From Micromonospora parva (GTDB taxonomy: Bacteria; Actinomycetota; Actinomycetes; Mycobacteriales; Micromonosporaceae), in assembly GCF_000718515.1 (NCBI RefSeq), contig NZ_JNZS01000010.1, positions 62,001 to 126,000 of the forward strand: DNA of 64,000 nt, given 5' to 3'. Made by a program: the position numbers and the translations under genes. Below, piece after piece: positions 24,841 to 32,660 of the stretch (within the stretch, counting starts at the first letter, position 1; each line of letters starts with the position of its first letter). Below the pieces are notes generated by a model that was not told the origin of the DNA, searched no databases, and worked only from the letters and a program-made list of their open reading frames with translations.

Positions 24841-25438
24841 CGTCCGGTTACGCCCACCCACCCTTGCCGGGCCATGGCAGGCCGACCGCATCTGGGCGAA
24901 TGCGCGCCTGATGCTTCCGTGCTCGACTTGGGTTTCCCTGACAGCGGGCTGTCCCGTCGTCCGGGACACCCCGCTGTCAGTGGATCATCCCGGTGAGGGC
25001 GGTTCGACACCGACCGTCCGCCATGCCTGGGTGGTTTGTCGGGTTGTGGGGGTCAGTGGGTGGTGACCGGGCGCACCCGCAGGCTGGAATCATGGCCGGG
25101 TCGGGGTCGTTGCACATCCTGACGATCGCAGCACCACCGAGTGGGCCCCGGGCGCTGAGCCTGGTCGCGCAGGTCGGAATGCCAGCCTCCACCCGGTCGT
25201 TGTGACCCCCACGAACGACCGCAGGCACCGCCTCCACCTGGGTGCGGACAGGTTGGGCCACCCCGGAATGACCCCGGCCCCCCGGGTCGTTACACCGGGA
25301 CCCCCGGTGCCACGAGCCCCCGCTCGCAGGCCACCGACCCCGAAGACTTTCCCCTTTGTTGTGCAGCGCCGGACGAGGTGCTCACACCCGTGCGTCCCCC
25401 GACGTGTGGGTGTCCTTACCCCCGAAGGAGCTACCCCC
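24841..25438. other. 598-bp intergenic region and long leader, no gene seen
   Basis: Holds the hairpin at 24938-24980 and the promoter/leader of the broken lysozyme-like gene. A GC hairpin (CACCGGGACCCCCGGTG) lies near 25291-25307. Open frames through here are GC-bias artefacts without start signals. A regulatory leader is possible but I cannot assign a class. Confidence 0.4.
24938..24980. terminator. stem-loop after MazG-like gene
   Basis: CTGACAGCGGG (24938-24948) pairs with CCCGCTGTCAG (24970-24980), and TGTCCCG pairs with CGGGACA inside, giving an 18-bp stem with one single-base bulge on each side. Placed 98 bp after the MazG-like stop. Confidence 0.65.
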
Positions 25439-25887
25439 ATGAACACGATCATGCGTAAGAGCGTGCTGTCCGTTGCTGGTCTCGCGTTCGTCGGCGGTGT
25501 GTTCGCCGGCCCGATCGCCCACGTGGCCAACCAGGCCGACACCAAGCCGGCCGCGGTCACGGTGCAGGCTGACAAGCCCGACATCAGCAAGCTGATCCCG
25601 CACGGCACCCAGGGCGAGCAGTCGCACATCTCCTTGAACGACGAGCAGACGGCCAACGTCAAGGCGATCATCGCGGCCACGAAGAAGGCCGGCCTGCCCG
25701 AGCGCGCCGCGGTGATCTCGATCGCGACGAGCCTGCGTTCCTCAAGGGCCTGAAGCAGGTTGACGGGTGGCAGGACATGCCGCTGACCGTGGCCGCGCAG
25801 ACGGTGCAGGTGTCGGCGTACCCGGACGCCTACGCCCAGTGGGAGCAGCAGGCCGCTGACCTGGTCGCCCAGTACTGGAACAGCTGA
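25439..25887 (+). pseudogene. broken lysozyme-like cell-wall gene (internal deletion and frame change)
   Basis: Starts well: GAAGGAG 8 bases before ATG 25439, signal peptide, then LIPHGTQGEQSHISLNDEQ and 'AVISIATSL' as in the intact paralogue at 22176. Directly after TSL (25735) the sequence jumps to the paralogue's C-terminal part in another frame: FLKGLKQVDGWQD ... VQVSAYPDAYAQWEQQAADLVAQYW, ending at TGA 25885-25887. About 46 residues including the catalytic Glu and GLFQQRPSSGWG are missing. In the first frame translation ends at 25753 after 104 aa. Both halves are otherwise well preserved, so the loss is recent or an assembly error. Confidence 0.85.
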
Positions 25888-25932
25888 CCCGGATTCGCAC
25901 GACCGAACAGTAAGACCACCGCACGACTCTGA

Positions 25933-25972
25933 CCGCTGGCCGGCACCCGCAACACGGGGTGCCGGCCAGCGG
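25933..25972. terminator. perfect 16-bp terminator hairpin
   Basis: CCGCTGGCCGGCACCC and GGGTGCCGGCCAGCGG with an 8-base loop, 45 bp after the end of the broken lysozyme-like gene. Followed by a weakly T-containing CATTCCTGCT. Confidence 0.8.
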
Positions 25973-26049
25973 CATTCCTGCTGTCGCCGTGCAGGTCGGT
26001 AGCCATACCACGCGCGCCCGCGACCACCGGTCGCCGTCGCCGGCCACCC

Positions 26050-26330
26050 GACGTCCGCCGTCAGCCGCCCTCCCCGCCTGCCGTCCGCCGCCTGCCGCCT
26101 GCCGTTCGCCGTTCGCTGCCTGCCGTCCGCCCGTCCGCCGTCCGCCCGTCCGCCCGTCCGCCGTCCGCCCGTCCGCCCGTCCGCCCGTCCGCCCGTCCGC
26201 CGTCCGCCCGTCCGCCGTCCGCCCGTCCGCCGTCCGCCGTCCGCCCGTCCGCCGTCCGCCGCCCGCCCGTCCGCCGCCCGTCCGCCGCTCGTCCGCCGCC
26301 CGCCGCCCCCGCCTGCCGTCCGCCGCCCCT
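26050..26330. repeat. 7/8-bp low-complexity tandem repeat (CCGTCCG / CCCGTCCG)
   Basis: About 280 bp made almost only of GTCCGCC and GTCCGCCC units in irregular order. Every frame on both strands stays open (for example TADGRTADGR on minus), which is a composition artefact. No start signals. Likely length-variable by slippage. Confidence 0.85.
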
Positions 26331-26402
26331 GGCTGAGGGGGCCGGAATCTCGCGCTCCAGGGGTGTGGGGAGGCGGATGGTGTCGTCTGACCGGCGGGTG
26401 TC

Positions 26403-26457
26403 CGGAGATCTTGGACAGTTTCCGTTCGCCCCGAACGGAAACTGTCCAAGATCTCCG
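26403..26457. repeat. perfect 26-bp palindromic element (GATCTTG...AGTTTC type)
   Basis: The arms run 26403-26428 and 26432-26457 with a CCC loop and pair perfectly over 26 bp. The arm contains GATCTTGGACAGTTTCC. A related element lies at 28726-28795 (GATCTTGCAGTTTC). Intergenic, so it may act as a transcription terminator or belong to an extragenic palindrome family. Confidence 0.8.
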
Positions 26458-26552
26458 TCGGCGACGTAGCGGAGTGGCGTGATCGGCGCCGAGTGATCCG
26501 ATCGGCCGGCGGGTACGTACCCCTGGACGGGGACCGGCGGAGGGACAGAGGC

Positions 26553-27587
26553 ATGGCCGCAGTGGGGAACGGCGTGGATCGCGAACCGGGGTTGGGGCCG
26601 GAACCCTCCGGTGCGACCGCGCCGGAGCGGTGGTCGACCGGGGCTCGCCTGTTGGTGGCTGCCGCCGTCGTCGTGCTGCTGCTGGGTGCGGCGGCGGTGG
26701 CCGTGATCGTTGCCGATCCCGGCCGCCTCGGCATGACCTACTCCAGCCAACCCGACGGCACCCGCCCGGACGGCACCCGCCCGGACGGCACCCGCCCGGA
26801 CGGCACCCGCCCGGACGGCACCCGCCCCGACGGCACCGGGCACGACGGCACCCGGCCCGGTGGCGACGGTCGTCCGGGGGACGGCGCTGACCCGGACGCG
26901 TCCGACGGTCGCCGCGGCGGTGGGGGCGCTGCTGCCGAGCAACTGCTGACAGCGCCGGTGGCCGGTTGGCGAAAGGGCACCTTCGTGCTCGCGGACGGGT
27001 TGACCTCGTTCGAGCTGCGGGTGACCGAGTTGGGCGAGGACCTGTACCGGATCAGTGTCCCGGCCGGCTCGGGGTTGGCGGGACGTCCGACGGTACGGGG
27101 GGAAACAGCCCGGCTCGACCTCGTGGAATCCGGGACGCGTGGGCCGCGCGCCGTGCGGGTGTTGCTCAACGAGCGGGTCGCCTGGCGTCTGCACCTCGTC
27201 GGTGGGGTGAGCAGCCAGGTGCTGGATCTGAGCCGGGCCCGGCTGCTGGGCGTGGACCTCGCCGGTGGTTCCAGCCGTACCGAAATTCTTCTGCCACCGA
27301 TCACCGCGGCCGGCCCGGACGACCTCGCCGGTCCGACCTCAGGCAGCCTGACCGTGCGACTCACCGGCGGGACCAGCCAGCTCGACGTCCGGGTCCCCGG
27401 GGAGACGCCGGTTCGGGTGCGGGCGGGAGTCGGCGCCGGCTCGGTGGTGGTACGCGACGAGCGTTGGGACGGGGTGGCCGCCGGCTCGGTGCTGGGTACG
27501 CCGGGATGGGACCGGTCGGCCGAGCGCCTGTACCTGGACCTGGTCGCCGGTGCCAACAGCGTGATCGTGTCCTCCAGCAACCGCTGA
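26553..27587 (+). CDS. membrane-anchored protein with DGTRP repeats and beta-rich C-terminal domain
   Basis: 344 aa from ATG 26553. A short cytosolic N-terminus is followed by one transmembrane helix (about 31-53, LLVAAAVVVLLLGAAAVAVIV). Then come seven tandem DGTRP-type units (about 68-102), an Asp/Gly-rich linker, and a C-terminal repetitive beta domain with Gly-Gly turns (LVGGVSSQVLDLSRARLLGVDL, SLTVRLTGGTSQLDVRVPG), resembling the DUF4097/polymer-like adhesin folds. Probably presented outside the membrane. The spacing GGAGGG-N10-ATG favours 26553; earlier codons are possible. Function unknown. Confidence 0.75.
   Translation: MAAVGNGVDREPGLGPEPSGATAPERWSTGARLLVAAAVVVLLLGAAAVAVIVADPGRLGMTYSSQPDGTRPDGTRPDGTRPDGTRPDGTRPDGTGHDGTRPGGDGRPGDGADPDASDGRRGGGGAAAEQLLTAPVAGWRKGTFVLADGLTSFELRVTELGEDLYRISVPAGSGLAGRPTVRGETARLDLVESGTRGPRAVRVLLNERVAWRLHLVGGVSSQVLDLSRARLLGVDLAGGSSRTEILLPPITAAGPDDLAGPTSGSLTVRLTGGTSQLDVRVPGETPVRVRAGVGAGSVVVRDERWDGVAAGSVLGTPGWDRSAERLYLDLVAGANSVIVSSSNR
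26754..26858 (+). repeat. 15-bp tandem repeat encoding DGTRP
   Basis: Seven in-frame units of GACGGCACCCGCCCG, five nearly identical and the last two diverged. They form a flexible stalk just outside the membrane helix of the 26553 protein. Copy number is likely variable. Confidence 0.85.
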
Positions 27588-27590
27588 CCC

Positions 27591-27660
27591 GCGTCGCCAA
27601 GCCCGCGTCGCCAAGCCCGCGTCGCCAAGCCCGCGTCGCCAAGCCCGCGTCGCCAAGCCC
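27591..27660. repeat. 14-bp tandem repeat, five perfect copies
   Basis: GCGTCGCCAAGCCC repeated five times without mismatch, starting 4 bp after the stop of the 26553 gene and ending 75 bp before the pirin start. Non-coding. Confidence 0.9.
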
Positions 27661-27722
27661 GCGGGCTGGTGACGCCTGTCGGCCCTGGCGGGAAGCGCCG
27701 CTGACGCAGGTGGGCGTGAGCG

Positions 27723-27728
27723 TACAGT
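27723..27728 (+). promoter_or_regulatory. leaderless -10 box (TACAGT)
   Basis: TACAGT, 6 bases, then GTG 27735, without ribosome binding site. Sets the pirin start. Confidence 0.5.
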
Positions 27729-27734
27729 CGGGCG

Positions 27735-28709
27735 GTGGAGCGTACTGAATCAATGCTGGCGCAGACCCGACCGCCTGGCGTGGCCGACGTCGACCCCGGC
27801 AGTGTGTTGTTGCCCGGCCACGACGTGCCGTTGGGTCGGTACACCACGGTGCGGCGGCTGCTTCCGCAGCGCGCCCGCCGGATGGTCGGCGCGTGGTGTT
27901 TCGTTGATCATTTTGGCCCGGACGATGTGGCGCAGCGGCCCGGCATGGAGGTGCCGCCGCACCCGCACACCGGGCTGCAGACGGTGACCTGGCTGCTCGA
28001 CGGTGAGATTCTGCACCGGGACAGCCTCGGCAACGTCCAGCCGATCGTTCCCGGCCAGCTGAACGTGATGACCTCCGGGAACGGCATCGCCCACTCGGAG
28101 CGGTCACCGGCCACCCACCCGCCGGTGATGCACGGCGTGCAGTTGTGGGTGGCGCTGCCGGATCCGGCGCGCGCCGGGGCGGCCGACTTCGCGCACCACG
28201 CCGACCTGCCCCGCTGGCGCGACGGCGACCTGGACGGCACGGTGCTGGTCGGCGAGTTCGCCGGGGAACGGTCACCGGCGGTGGTGCACACCCCGCTGGT
28301 GGGGGCGCAGCTGGAGCTGCGCGGCGAGGCGCCGGCGACGATGTCGTTGCGGCCCGATTTCGAGTACGCCGTGCTGGCGATGTCCGGGTCCGCGGAGGCG
28401 TCCGGGGTCGGGTTCGAGCCGGGGGCGCTGCTGTATCTGGGTTCGGGCCGCCGGGAGTTGACGGTGCGCGGCGGGGCGGGGGCCCGGTTGCTGCTGCTGG
28501 GCGGTACGCCGTTCGAGGAGCCGTTGGTGATGTGGTGGAACTTCGTGGGCCGGTCGCACGAGGAGATCGCCGCCGCCCGGGAGGACTGGATGGCCGGTGA
28601 CGCACGCTTCGGTGTGGTCGCCGACGATCCGGCACCGCCGCTGCCGGCGCCCGCGCTGCCCACGACCCGCCTCAAGGCCCGCGACCGCACCGGTGGCCTG
28701 CACGGCTGA
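27735..28709 (+). CDS. pirin family protein
   Basis: 324 aa bicupin. The N-terminal pirin cupin has the iron-ligand motif 'PPHPHTGLQTVTWLLDGE', then LNVMTSGNGIAHSE with the third His, and GVQLWVALP. A C-terminal pirin-C domain covers about 180-290 ('GTPFEEPLVMWWNFVGRSHEEI'). Bacterial pirins include quercetinases and regulators of pyruvate metabolism; the role here is open. Leaderless GTG start. The last 30 residues are Pro-rich. Confidence 0.92.
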   Translation: MERTESMLAQTRPPGVADVDPGSVLLPGHDVPLGRYTTVRRLLPQRARRMVGAWCFVDHFGPDDVAQRPGMEVPPHPHTGLQTVTWLLDGEILHRDSLGNVQPIVPGQLNVMTSGNGIAHSERSPATHPPVMHGVQLWVALPDPARAGAADFAHHADLPRWRDGDLDGTVLVGEFAGERSPAVVHTPLVGAQLELRGEAPATMSLRPDFEYAVLAMSGSAEASGVGFEPGALLYLGSGRRELTVRGGAGARLLLLGGTPFEEPLVMWWNFVGRSHEEIAAAREDWMAGDARFGVVADDPAPPLPAPALPTTRLKARDRTGGLHG

Positions 28710-28725
28710 CGCCCTCACACCTCGT

Positions 28726-28795
28726 CGATCTTGCAGTTTCGGTCCCCGGAATGTCGATCCTGCGGGCTTTTGCCGCGACAGAAACTGCAAGATCG
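28726..28795. repeat. palindromic element after pirin (GATCTTGCAGTTTC arms)
   Basis: 15-bp perfect arms CGATCTTGCAGTTTC (28726-28740) and GAAACTGCAAGATCG (28781-28795) with an inner GCGG/CCGC hairpin around CTTTTG. Starts 17 bp after the pirin stop. Shares its outer motif with the element at 26403-26457. Could serve as terminator. Confidence 0.75.
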
Positions 28796-28862
28796 GCGGG
28801 GAGGGGGCGGGGCGGGCCGGGCGGGGGGTGTGTGGCCGGGGGCGGCGCGGGTAGTCGCTGGG

Positions 28863-29531
28863 ATGGCGACCAGTTTGATCACCCCGGTGGAGGACCGTAA
28901 ACGTCTGGCGCGCCGGCTCGCCGGCAGCGGGCGGGGCTTCGCCGAGCAGTACGGGTTCCGGGTGACCAACAACCCGGCGAGCCTGTTCCAGGTGCTGTGT
29001 CTGTCGGTGTTGCTGGCCCGTCGTGGTGACTTCCGGCGGGCGTTGGACGGGGCGCGGGCGTTGCGGGACGAGGGGTGGGACAGCGCCGCCCGGCTGGCTC
29101 GTTCGCTGCACGAGGACCGGGTGCGGGTGTTGCGCGCCAGCGGCCAGCGCGGCGACGTGGACGGGCTCGCCAGTGTGCTGGGTGACCTGGCCCGGACGGT
29201 GGTCGAGCGGTACCGGGGTGATCTGCGCCGGTTGCGGGCGGTGGCGCACCACGACCCGGTCCGGGAGCGGGCGCTGCTCGCCGAGCTTCCGGGGGTGGAC
29301 GGCCAGGTCGTCGACCTGTTCCTGCGCGAGGCTCAGGCGTTGTGGCGGGAGGTGGCGCCGGTCGCCGACCGGCGGGCGTTGGCTGCCGCGCGCCGACTCG
29401 GGCTGGGCAGGTCGGCCGACGACCTGGCCGGCCTGGCCAGTGGCGAGTCGGAGCAGTTGGCCTGGCTGGTGGGGGCGTTGGCCCGGGTCGACCTGGAGCA
29501 CCGGTACGCGGAGGTGACCGGTCGGCAGTGA
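28863..29531 (+). CDS. HhH-GPD-like (endonuclease III-like) protein
   Basis: 222 aa, all helical. 'NPASLFQVLCLSVLLARRGDF' is similar to the start of HhH-GPD glycosylase domains and 'LLAELPGVDGQVVDLFLREAQALW' corresponds to the helix-hairpin-helix LPGVG.ktA..fl. The catalytic Lys/Asp pair of endonuclease III and the iron-sulfur cluster cysteines are not evident, so a DNA-binding role without base excision is possible. ATG 28863 chosen; a TAGTCG box lies 5 bases upstream (weak leaderless signal). Confidence 0.65.
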   Translation: MATSLITPVEDRKRLARRLAGSGRGFAEQYGFRVTNNPASLFQVLCLSVLLARRGDFRRALDGARALRDEGWDSAARLARSLHEDRVRVLRASGQRGDVDGLASVLGDLARTVVERYRGDLRRLRAVAHHDPVRERALLAELPGVDGQVVDLFLREAQALWREVAPVADRRALAAARRLGLGRSADDLAGLASGESEQLAWLVGALARVDLEHRYAEVTGRQ

Positions 29532-29792
29532 CGTGCCCTGGCCCACACTTCCGCAAATTCTGACCAAACGGAGGATGTTCTGTCGTATGGTTGGACCCGG
29601 CAGTGCTGGCCGCTCGGTTCGGGCGGGCCTCCACCGCCTGGTGACCGCGACCGGTTCGGATGCGGTTCACCGCCTGGGCAGGCTTGCGTGGCGCCCTGGG
29701 TCGCGGTTCGTGACCAGGGGCGCCCGCCTGTCCCGGCCCTTCGATCGGCCCCGCCCCGTGTCGTGCTCCGGGGGACCGGCCAGCCGGTGTCG

Positions 29793-30461
29793 TCATCGCG
29801 CCAGACCCGCCAGCAGGTTCACTGTCACGGCGATGATGAACGCGCCGAACAGGTACGACACCATCGAGTGGCGCAGCACCGTACGACGCATCTCGTTGCT
29901 GGTCAGGTTGGTGTCGGAGACCTGGAACGTCGTCCCGATGGTGAACGCGACGTACGCGAAGTCGGAGTAGCGCGGCGGTTCGGGCTGGTTGAAGTTCACG
30001 CCGCCATCCGGGCCCGTGTAGTAGATCCGGGCGTACCGGGCGGCGAACACTGTGTGCACCACGAGCCAGGAGAGCACGACGCTGAGCACGCCCAGGCCGC
30101 TGTGCAGTTCCCGGGCCAGTCCGGGGGGCGCGCTCTGCGCGCTGGCCACCACCAACCCCACGGCGAGCAGGCTGGCCAGGCAGGCGAAGAGCAGCAGGGC
30201 GTCCCGGACCGCCCGGTTCGGGTCCTCGTGCACGGCCAGTTGGGCGGTCCGCTCGGCGTCCATCGGCCAGATCTTGTGCCAGATCAGCACGAGCCAGCTG
30301 AGCGCGCCCACGTCCCAGCCGGCCAGCGCGGCGAGCGGCAGCGGCAGCACGAGCGCGAAGGCGCAGCCGGCGACGACCCCGACCACCGCCACGACGGCGA
30401 GCTGCCGCGCGGCGGGGAAGCGCACATCCATCGGCCGGGACGGGCCACCGGTGTAGGTCAT
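29793..30461 (-). CDS. DUF1345 membrane protein
   Basis: 222 aa with five or six hydrophobic segments. The C-terminal 'YSDFAYVAFTIGTTFQVSDT' is the DUF1345 hallmark, followed by RHSMVSYLFGAFIIAVTVNLL; this resembles the pore loop region of two-pore ion channels, but transport has not been shown for this family as far as I know. Starts MTYTGGPSRPM. 261 bp of DNA without a convincing gene separate it from the HhH gene. Confidence 0.88.
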   Translation of the reverse strand: MTYTGGPSRPMDVRFPAARQLAVVAVVGVVAGCAFALVLPLPLAALAGWDVGALSWLVLIWHKIWPMDAERTAQLAVHEDPNRAVRDALLLFACLASLLAVGLVVASAQSAPPGLARELHSGLGVLSVVLSWLVVHTVFAARYARIYYTGPDGGVNFNQPEPPRYSDFAYVAFTIGTTFQVSDTNLTSNEMRRTVLRHSMVSYLFGAFIIAVTVNLLAGLAR

Positions 30462-30503
30462 CGGTGACGATTCCTTCGCCGGGCTGTGGGCGTCACCGCT
30501 GGG

Positions 30504-30776
30504 TCAGATGCCGCGCAGGTGCTGCGAGACCCGGTTGTGCTTCTTGTCCCGGGCCTGCTCGGCCCGCTGGGCGGGGCCGACCTCGGGCGCGGCCTCGATC
30601 CCGGCGGACCGGGCCACCTCGGTACCGTTGGCGTAGTCGACCGGCGGCAGGGCGCGCAGCGCCTTCAGCACGTCCGGCGGGGCGCCCTCCCGTTCGGCCT
30701 CGCGGACCACGTCGTCCTTCTCGGCCGGGTAGTCCAGGCTCGACAGGTACTGCAGGACGTCGGCGTAGCTCGCCAT
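30504..30776 (-). CDS. DUF2795 small protein
   Basis: 90 aa, starts MASYADVLQYLSSLDYPAEKDD, with 'VLKALRALPPVDYANGTEVARS' in the middle: the DUF2795 pattern of small actinobacterial proteins. C-terminal part is charged (AEQARDKKHNRVSQHLRG). GGGAG 6 bases before ATG 30776. Function unknown; often near stress genes. Confidence 0.85.
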   Translation of the reverse strand: MASYADVLQYLSSLDYPAEKDDVVREAEREGAPPDVLKALRALPPVDYANGTEVARSAGIEAAPEVGPAQRAEQARDKKHNRVSQHLRGI

Positions 30777-30931
30777 GGCGTGGGCTCCCTCGGGCATCGA
30801 TGTGGTGACGACCGGCGGCGGTTACCCGTCTGCCGGCCGGTCACGCCCACCCACCGGGGGTAACCGGGTGCCGTTTCTCCCCGCCCGTCGTGGGTACCCG
30901 CTGACGCCGACGCGACCCAAGGGAGTACGCG

Positions 30932-31342
30932 ATGAACTACGACACCTTCATCGACCAGGTTTCCCAGCGTACCGCGACGTCGTCCGAGCGGGCGGTCGAG
31001 CTGACCCGGGCCGTGTTGGAGACGTTCGCCGAGCGGTTGACCGGCGGCGAGGTTCTGGACCTGGCCGCCCAGTTGCCCCAACCGCTGCAACTCGTGCTGA
31101 AACCGAGCCCGAGCACCGAGCAGGCGGACCGGTTCGGCGCGGCGGAGTTCGTGGCCCGGGTCGCGGTGCGCGCCGGGGTGCAGGAGCCGGCCGCCCGGGA
31201 CGCCAGTCGGGCGGTTTTCACCACCCTGCGCGAGGCGATCACCGGCGGTGAGTTCGATGACGTGGCGACTCAACTGCCGCGTGACTATCGGGGCCTGGTC
31301 GAGCAGGCGATGGCCCCGGGAGCGACGCTGCGCCGCGGCTGA
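30932..31342 (+). CDS. DUF2267 protein
   Basis: 136 aa, helical. MNYDTFIDQVSQRTATSSERAVELTRAVLETFAERLTGGE and LAAQLPQPL are typical of DUF2267, and the second half (REAITGGEFDDVATQLPRDY) repeats the pattern. GGGAG 6 bases before ATG 30932. A second DUF2267 unit is fused to a PCD-like domain at 39544-40521. Function unknown. Confidence 0.87.
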   Translation: MNYDTFIDQVSQRTATSSERAVELTRAVLETFAERLTGGEVLDLAAQLPQPLQLVLKPSPSTEQADRFGAAEFVARVAVRAGVQEPAARDASRAVFTTLREAITGGEFDDVATQLPRDYRGLVEQAMAPGATLRRG

Positions 31343-31422
31343 CCGCGCCCGTTCCGGGTACGCACAGCGGTTTACCAGGGCAACCATCGATGTCCCGCTT
31401 GGCGCGGTGATTCAGCCTGGCC

Positions 31423-31428
31423 TAACCT
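31423..31428 (+). promoter_or_regulatory. probable -10 box (TAACCT) of the TerC transcript
   Basis: TAACCT placed 8 bp before the first base of the riboswitch, so transcription would begin right at the aptamer's P1 stem. No convincing -35. Confidence 0.45.
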
Positions 31429-31435
31429 TGTCGTG

Positions 31436-31559
31436 CGAGGGGAGTACTTCCCACGAACCATTCCGGTCAGTACGGCGCGCCCGGCGCGCCTCGGGTGGTT
31501 GCCCATCAGGTGGTGGGTGAAGGAGACCTCGAACATGACGGTGTTCGAGGAGACCCCAT
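31436..31559 (+). promoter_or_regulatory. yybP-ykoY manganese riboswitch controlling terC-like gene
   Basis: Shows the conserved aptamer blocks in order: GAGGGGAGTACTTCCC (31437-31452), GGTCAGTACG (31465-31474) and GGAGACCTC (31522-31530). P1 would be CGAGG (31436-31440) with CCTCG (31527-31531). The same CCTCG can instead pair in the hairpin CCTCGAACA/TGTTCGAGG (31527-31535/31542-31550), which buries the GAGGAG ribosome binding site of TerC. Mn2+ binding would stabilise P1 and free the site, giving translational activation. TerC/Alx genes are established yybP-ykoY targets. Confidence 0.82.
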
Positions 31560-31594
31560 ATGAGCCAAGTGTCGTATCTGTCCGCTGCCAGTGA
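31535..31594 (+). CDS. possible 19-aa leader peptide overlapping the TerC start
   Basis: ATG 31535 has a good Shine-Dalgarno (AAGGAG 31520-31525) and reads MTVFEETPYEPSVVSVRCQ before TGA 31592-31594. It overlaps the first 35 bases of the TerC gene in another frame. Ribosomes translating it would open the hairpin that hides the TerC ribosome binding site. No homologue known to me; may be fortuitous. Confidence 0.3.
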   Translation: MTVFEETPYEPSVVSVRCQ

Positions 31595-32585
31595 CCTGTC
31601 GTCGGTGGGCACGCCCACGCTGTGGGCGGTCACCATCATCGGGGTCATCCTGCTGCTGGTGCTGGACTTCCTGGTCACCCGTCGCCCGCACGAGGTCTCC
31701 ATGCGGGAGGCCGTCGGCTGGTCGGCGTTCTACATCGCGCTGCCGCTGGCGTTCGGCGCCTGGATCTGGTCCCGCTTCGGCTCCCAGCAGGGCGTCGAGT
31801 ACCTGACCGGTTACCTGGTGGAGAAGTCGCTCTCGGTCGACAACCTCTTCGTCTTCATGCTGCTGCTGGCCGCGTTCGCGGTGCCGGCGGTGCTCGCCCA
31901 GCGGGTGCTGCTCTACGGCATCGCCGGCGCGCTGGTGCTGCGGGCCGTCTTCATCGCCCTCGGCGCGGCGGCGTTGCAGACCCTCGACTTCGCCTTCCTG
32001 CTCTTCGCGATCATCCTCATCGCCACCGCGGTGAAGCTGCTGCGCGACGCCTTGTCCGGGCATCAGCAGGAAGTCGACATCAACAAGATGCGGTCGGTGA
32101 AGCTGCTGCGCAAGATCATGCCGGTGGTCGACGAGTACCACGGCACCAAGATGACCGTGCGGCAGGGCGCGAAGCGGGCGCTCACCCCGTTCGCCCTGGT
32201 GGTGGTCGCGGTGCTGGCCACCGACATCGTCTTCGCCGTCGACTCGGTGCCCGCCGTCTACGGCATCACCGAGGACCCGTACCTGGTCTTCGCCACCAAC
32301 GCGTTCGCCCTGCTCGGCCTGCGGGCGCTCTACTTCGTCCTGCACGCGGCGCTGAGCCGGCTGGTGCACCTCAGCTACGGTCTGGCCGTCATCCTGGCGT
32401 TCATCGGCCTCAAGCTGGGTCTGCACTGGGCGCACGGCATCTGGGAGGGTGTGCCGGAGATCCCCACCCTGGCCTCGCTCGGCGTGATCATCGGTGTGCT
32501 GGTGGTCGTCACGGTGACCAGTCTGCGCGCCACCCGCGGCGGCGACCTGCCCGCGGACCGCGAGGTCGTCGCGAAGCGGCACTGA
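31560..32585 (+). CDS. TerC family integral membrane protein (probable Mn2+ exporter)
   Basis: 341 aa with nine predicted membrane helices. The TerC signature is clear: 'EKSLSVDNLFVFMLLLAAF' with the metal-binding Asp in the first half and 'VLATDIVFAVDSVPAVYGIT' in the second. E. coli Alx and Bacillus MeeF/MeeY in this family export manganese. ATG 31560 with GAGGAG 7 bases upstream. Expression is under the yybP-ykoY riboswitch just before it, in line with Mn efflux. Confidence 0.93.
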   Translation: MSQVSYLSAASDLSSVGTPTLWAVTIIGVILLLVLDFLVTRRPHEVSMREAVGWSAFYIALPLAFGAWIWSRFGSQQGVEYLTGYLVEKSLSVDNLFVFMLLLAAFAVPAVLAQRVLLYGIAGALVLRAVFIALGAAALQTLDFAFLLFAIILIATAVKLLRDALSGHQQEVDINKMRSVKLLRKIMPVVDEYHGTKMTVRQGAKRALTPFALVVVAVLATDIVFAVDSVPAVYGITEDPYLVFATNAFALLGLRALYFVLHAALSRLVHLSYGLAVILAFIGLKLGLHWAHGIWEGVPEIPTLASLGVIIGVLVVVTVTSLRATRGGDLPADREVVAKRH

Positions 32586-32660
32586 CCGCGCCGCGCCAGC
32601 CGACGAGGGGGTACGCGGGAAAGCTCCCGCCCCGGCCGGCGCGGGTGGTACGACTGTGCA

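Noticed and set aside
26061..27194. Minus-strand frame with TADGRT repeats as a repeat protein
   Set aside because: Repeat content comes from the 7/8-bp DNA repeat, the frame runs antisense to a better gene and no ribosome binding site exists.
29532..29792. Small gene or RNA with TATGGT box near 29586
   Set aside because: The -35 spacing is about 20 bp, there is no convincing frame or hairpin; kept as empty DNA.
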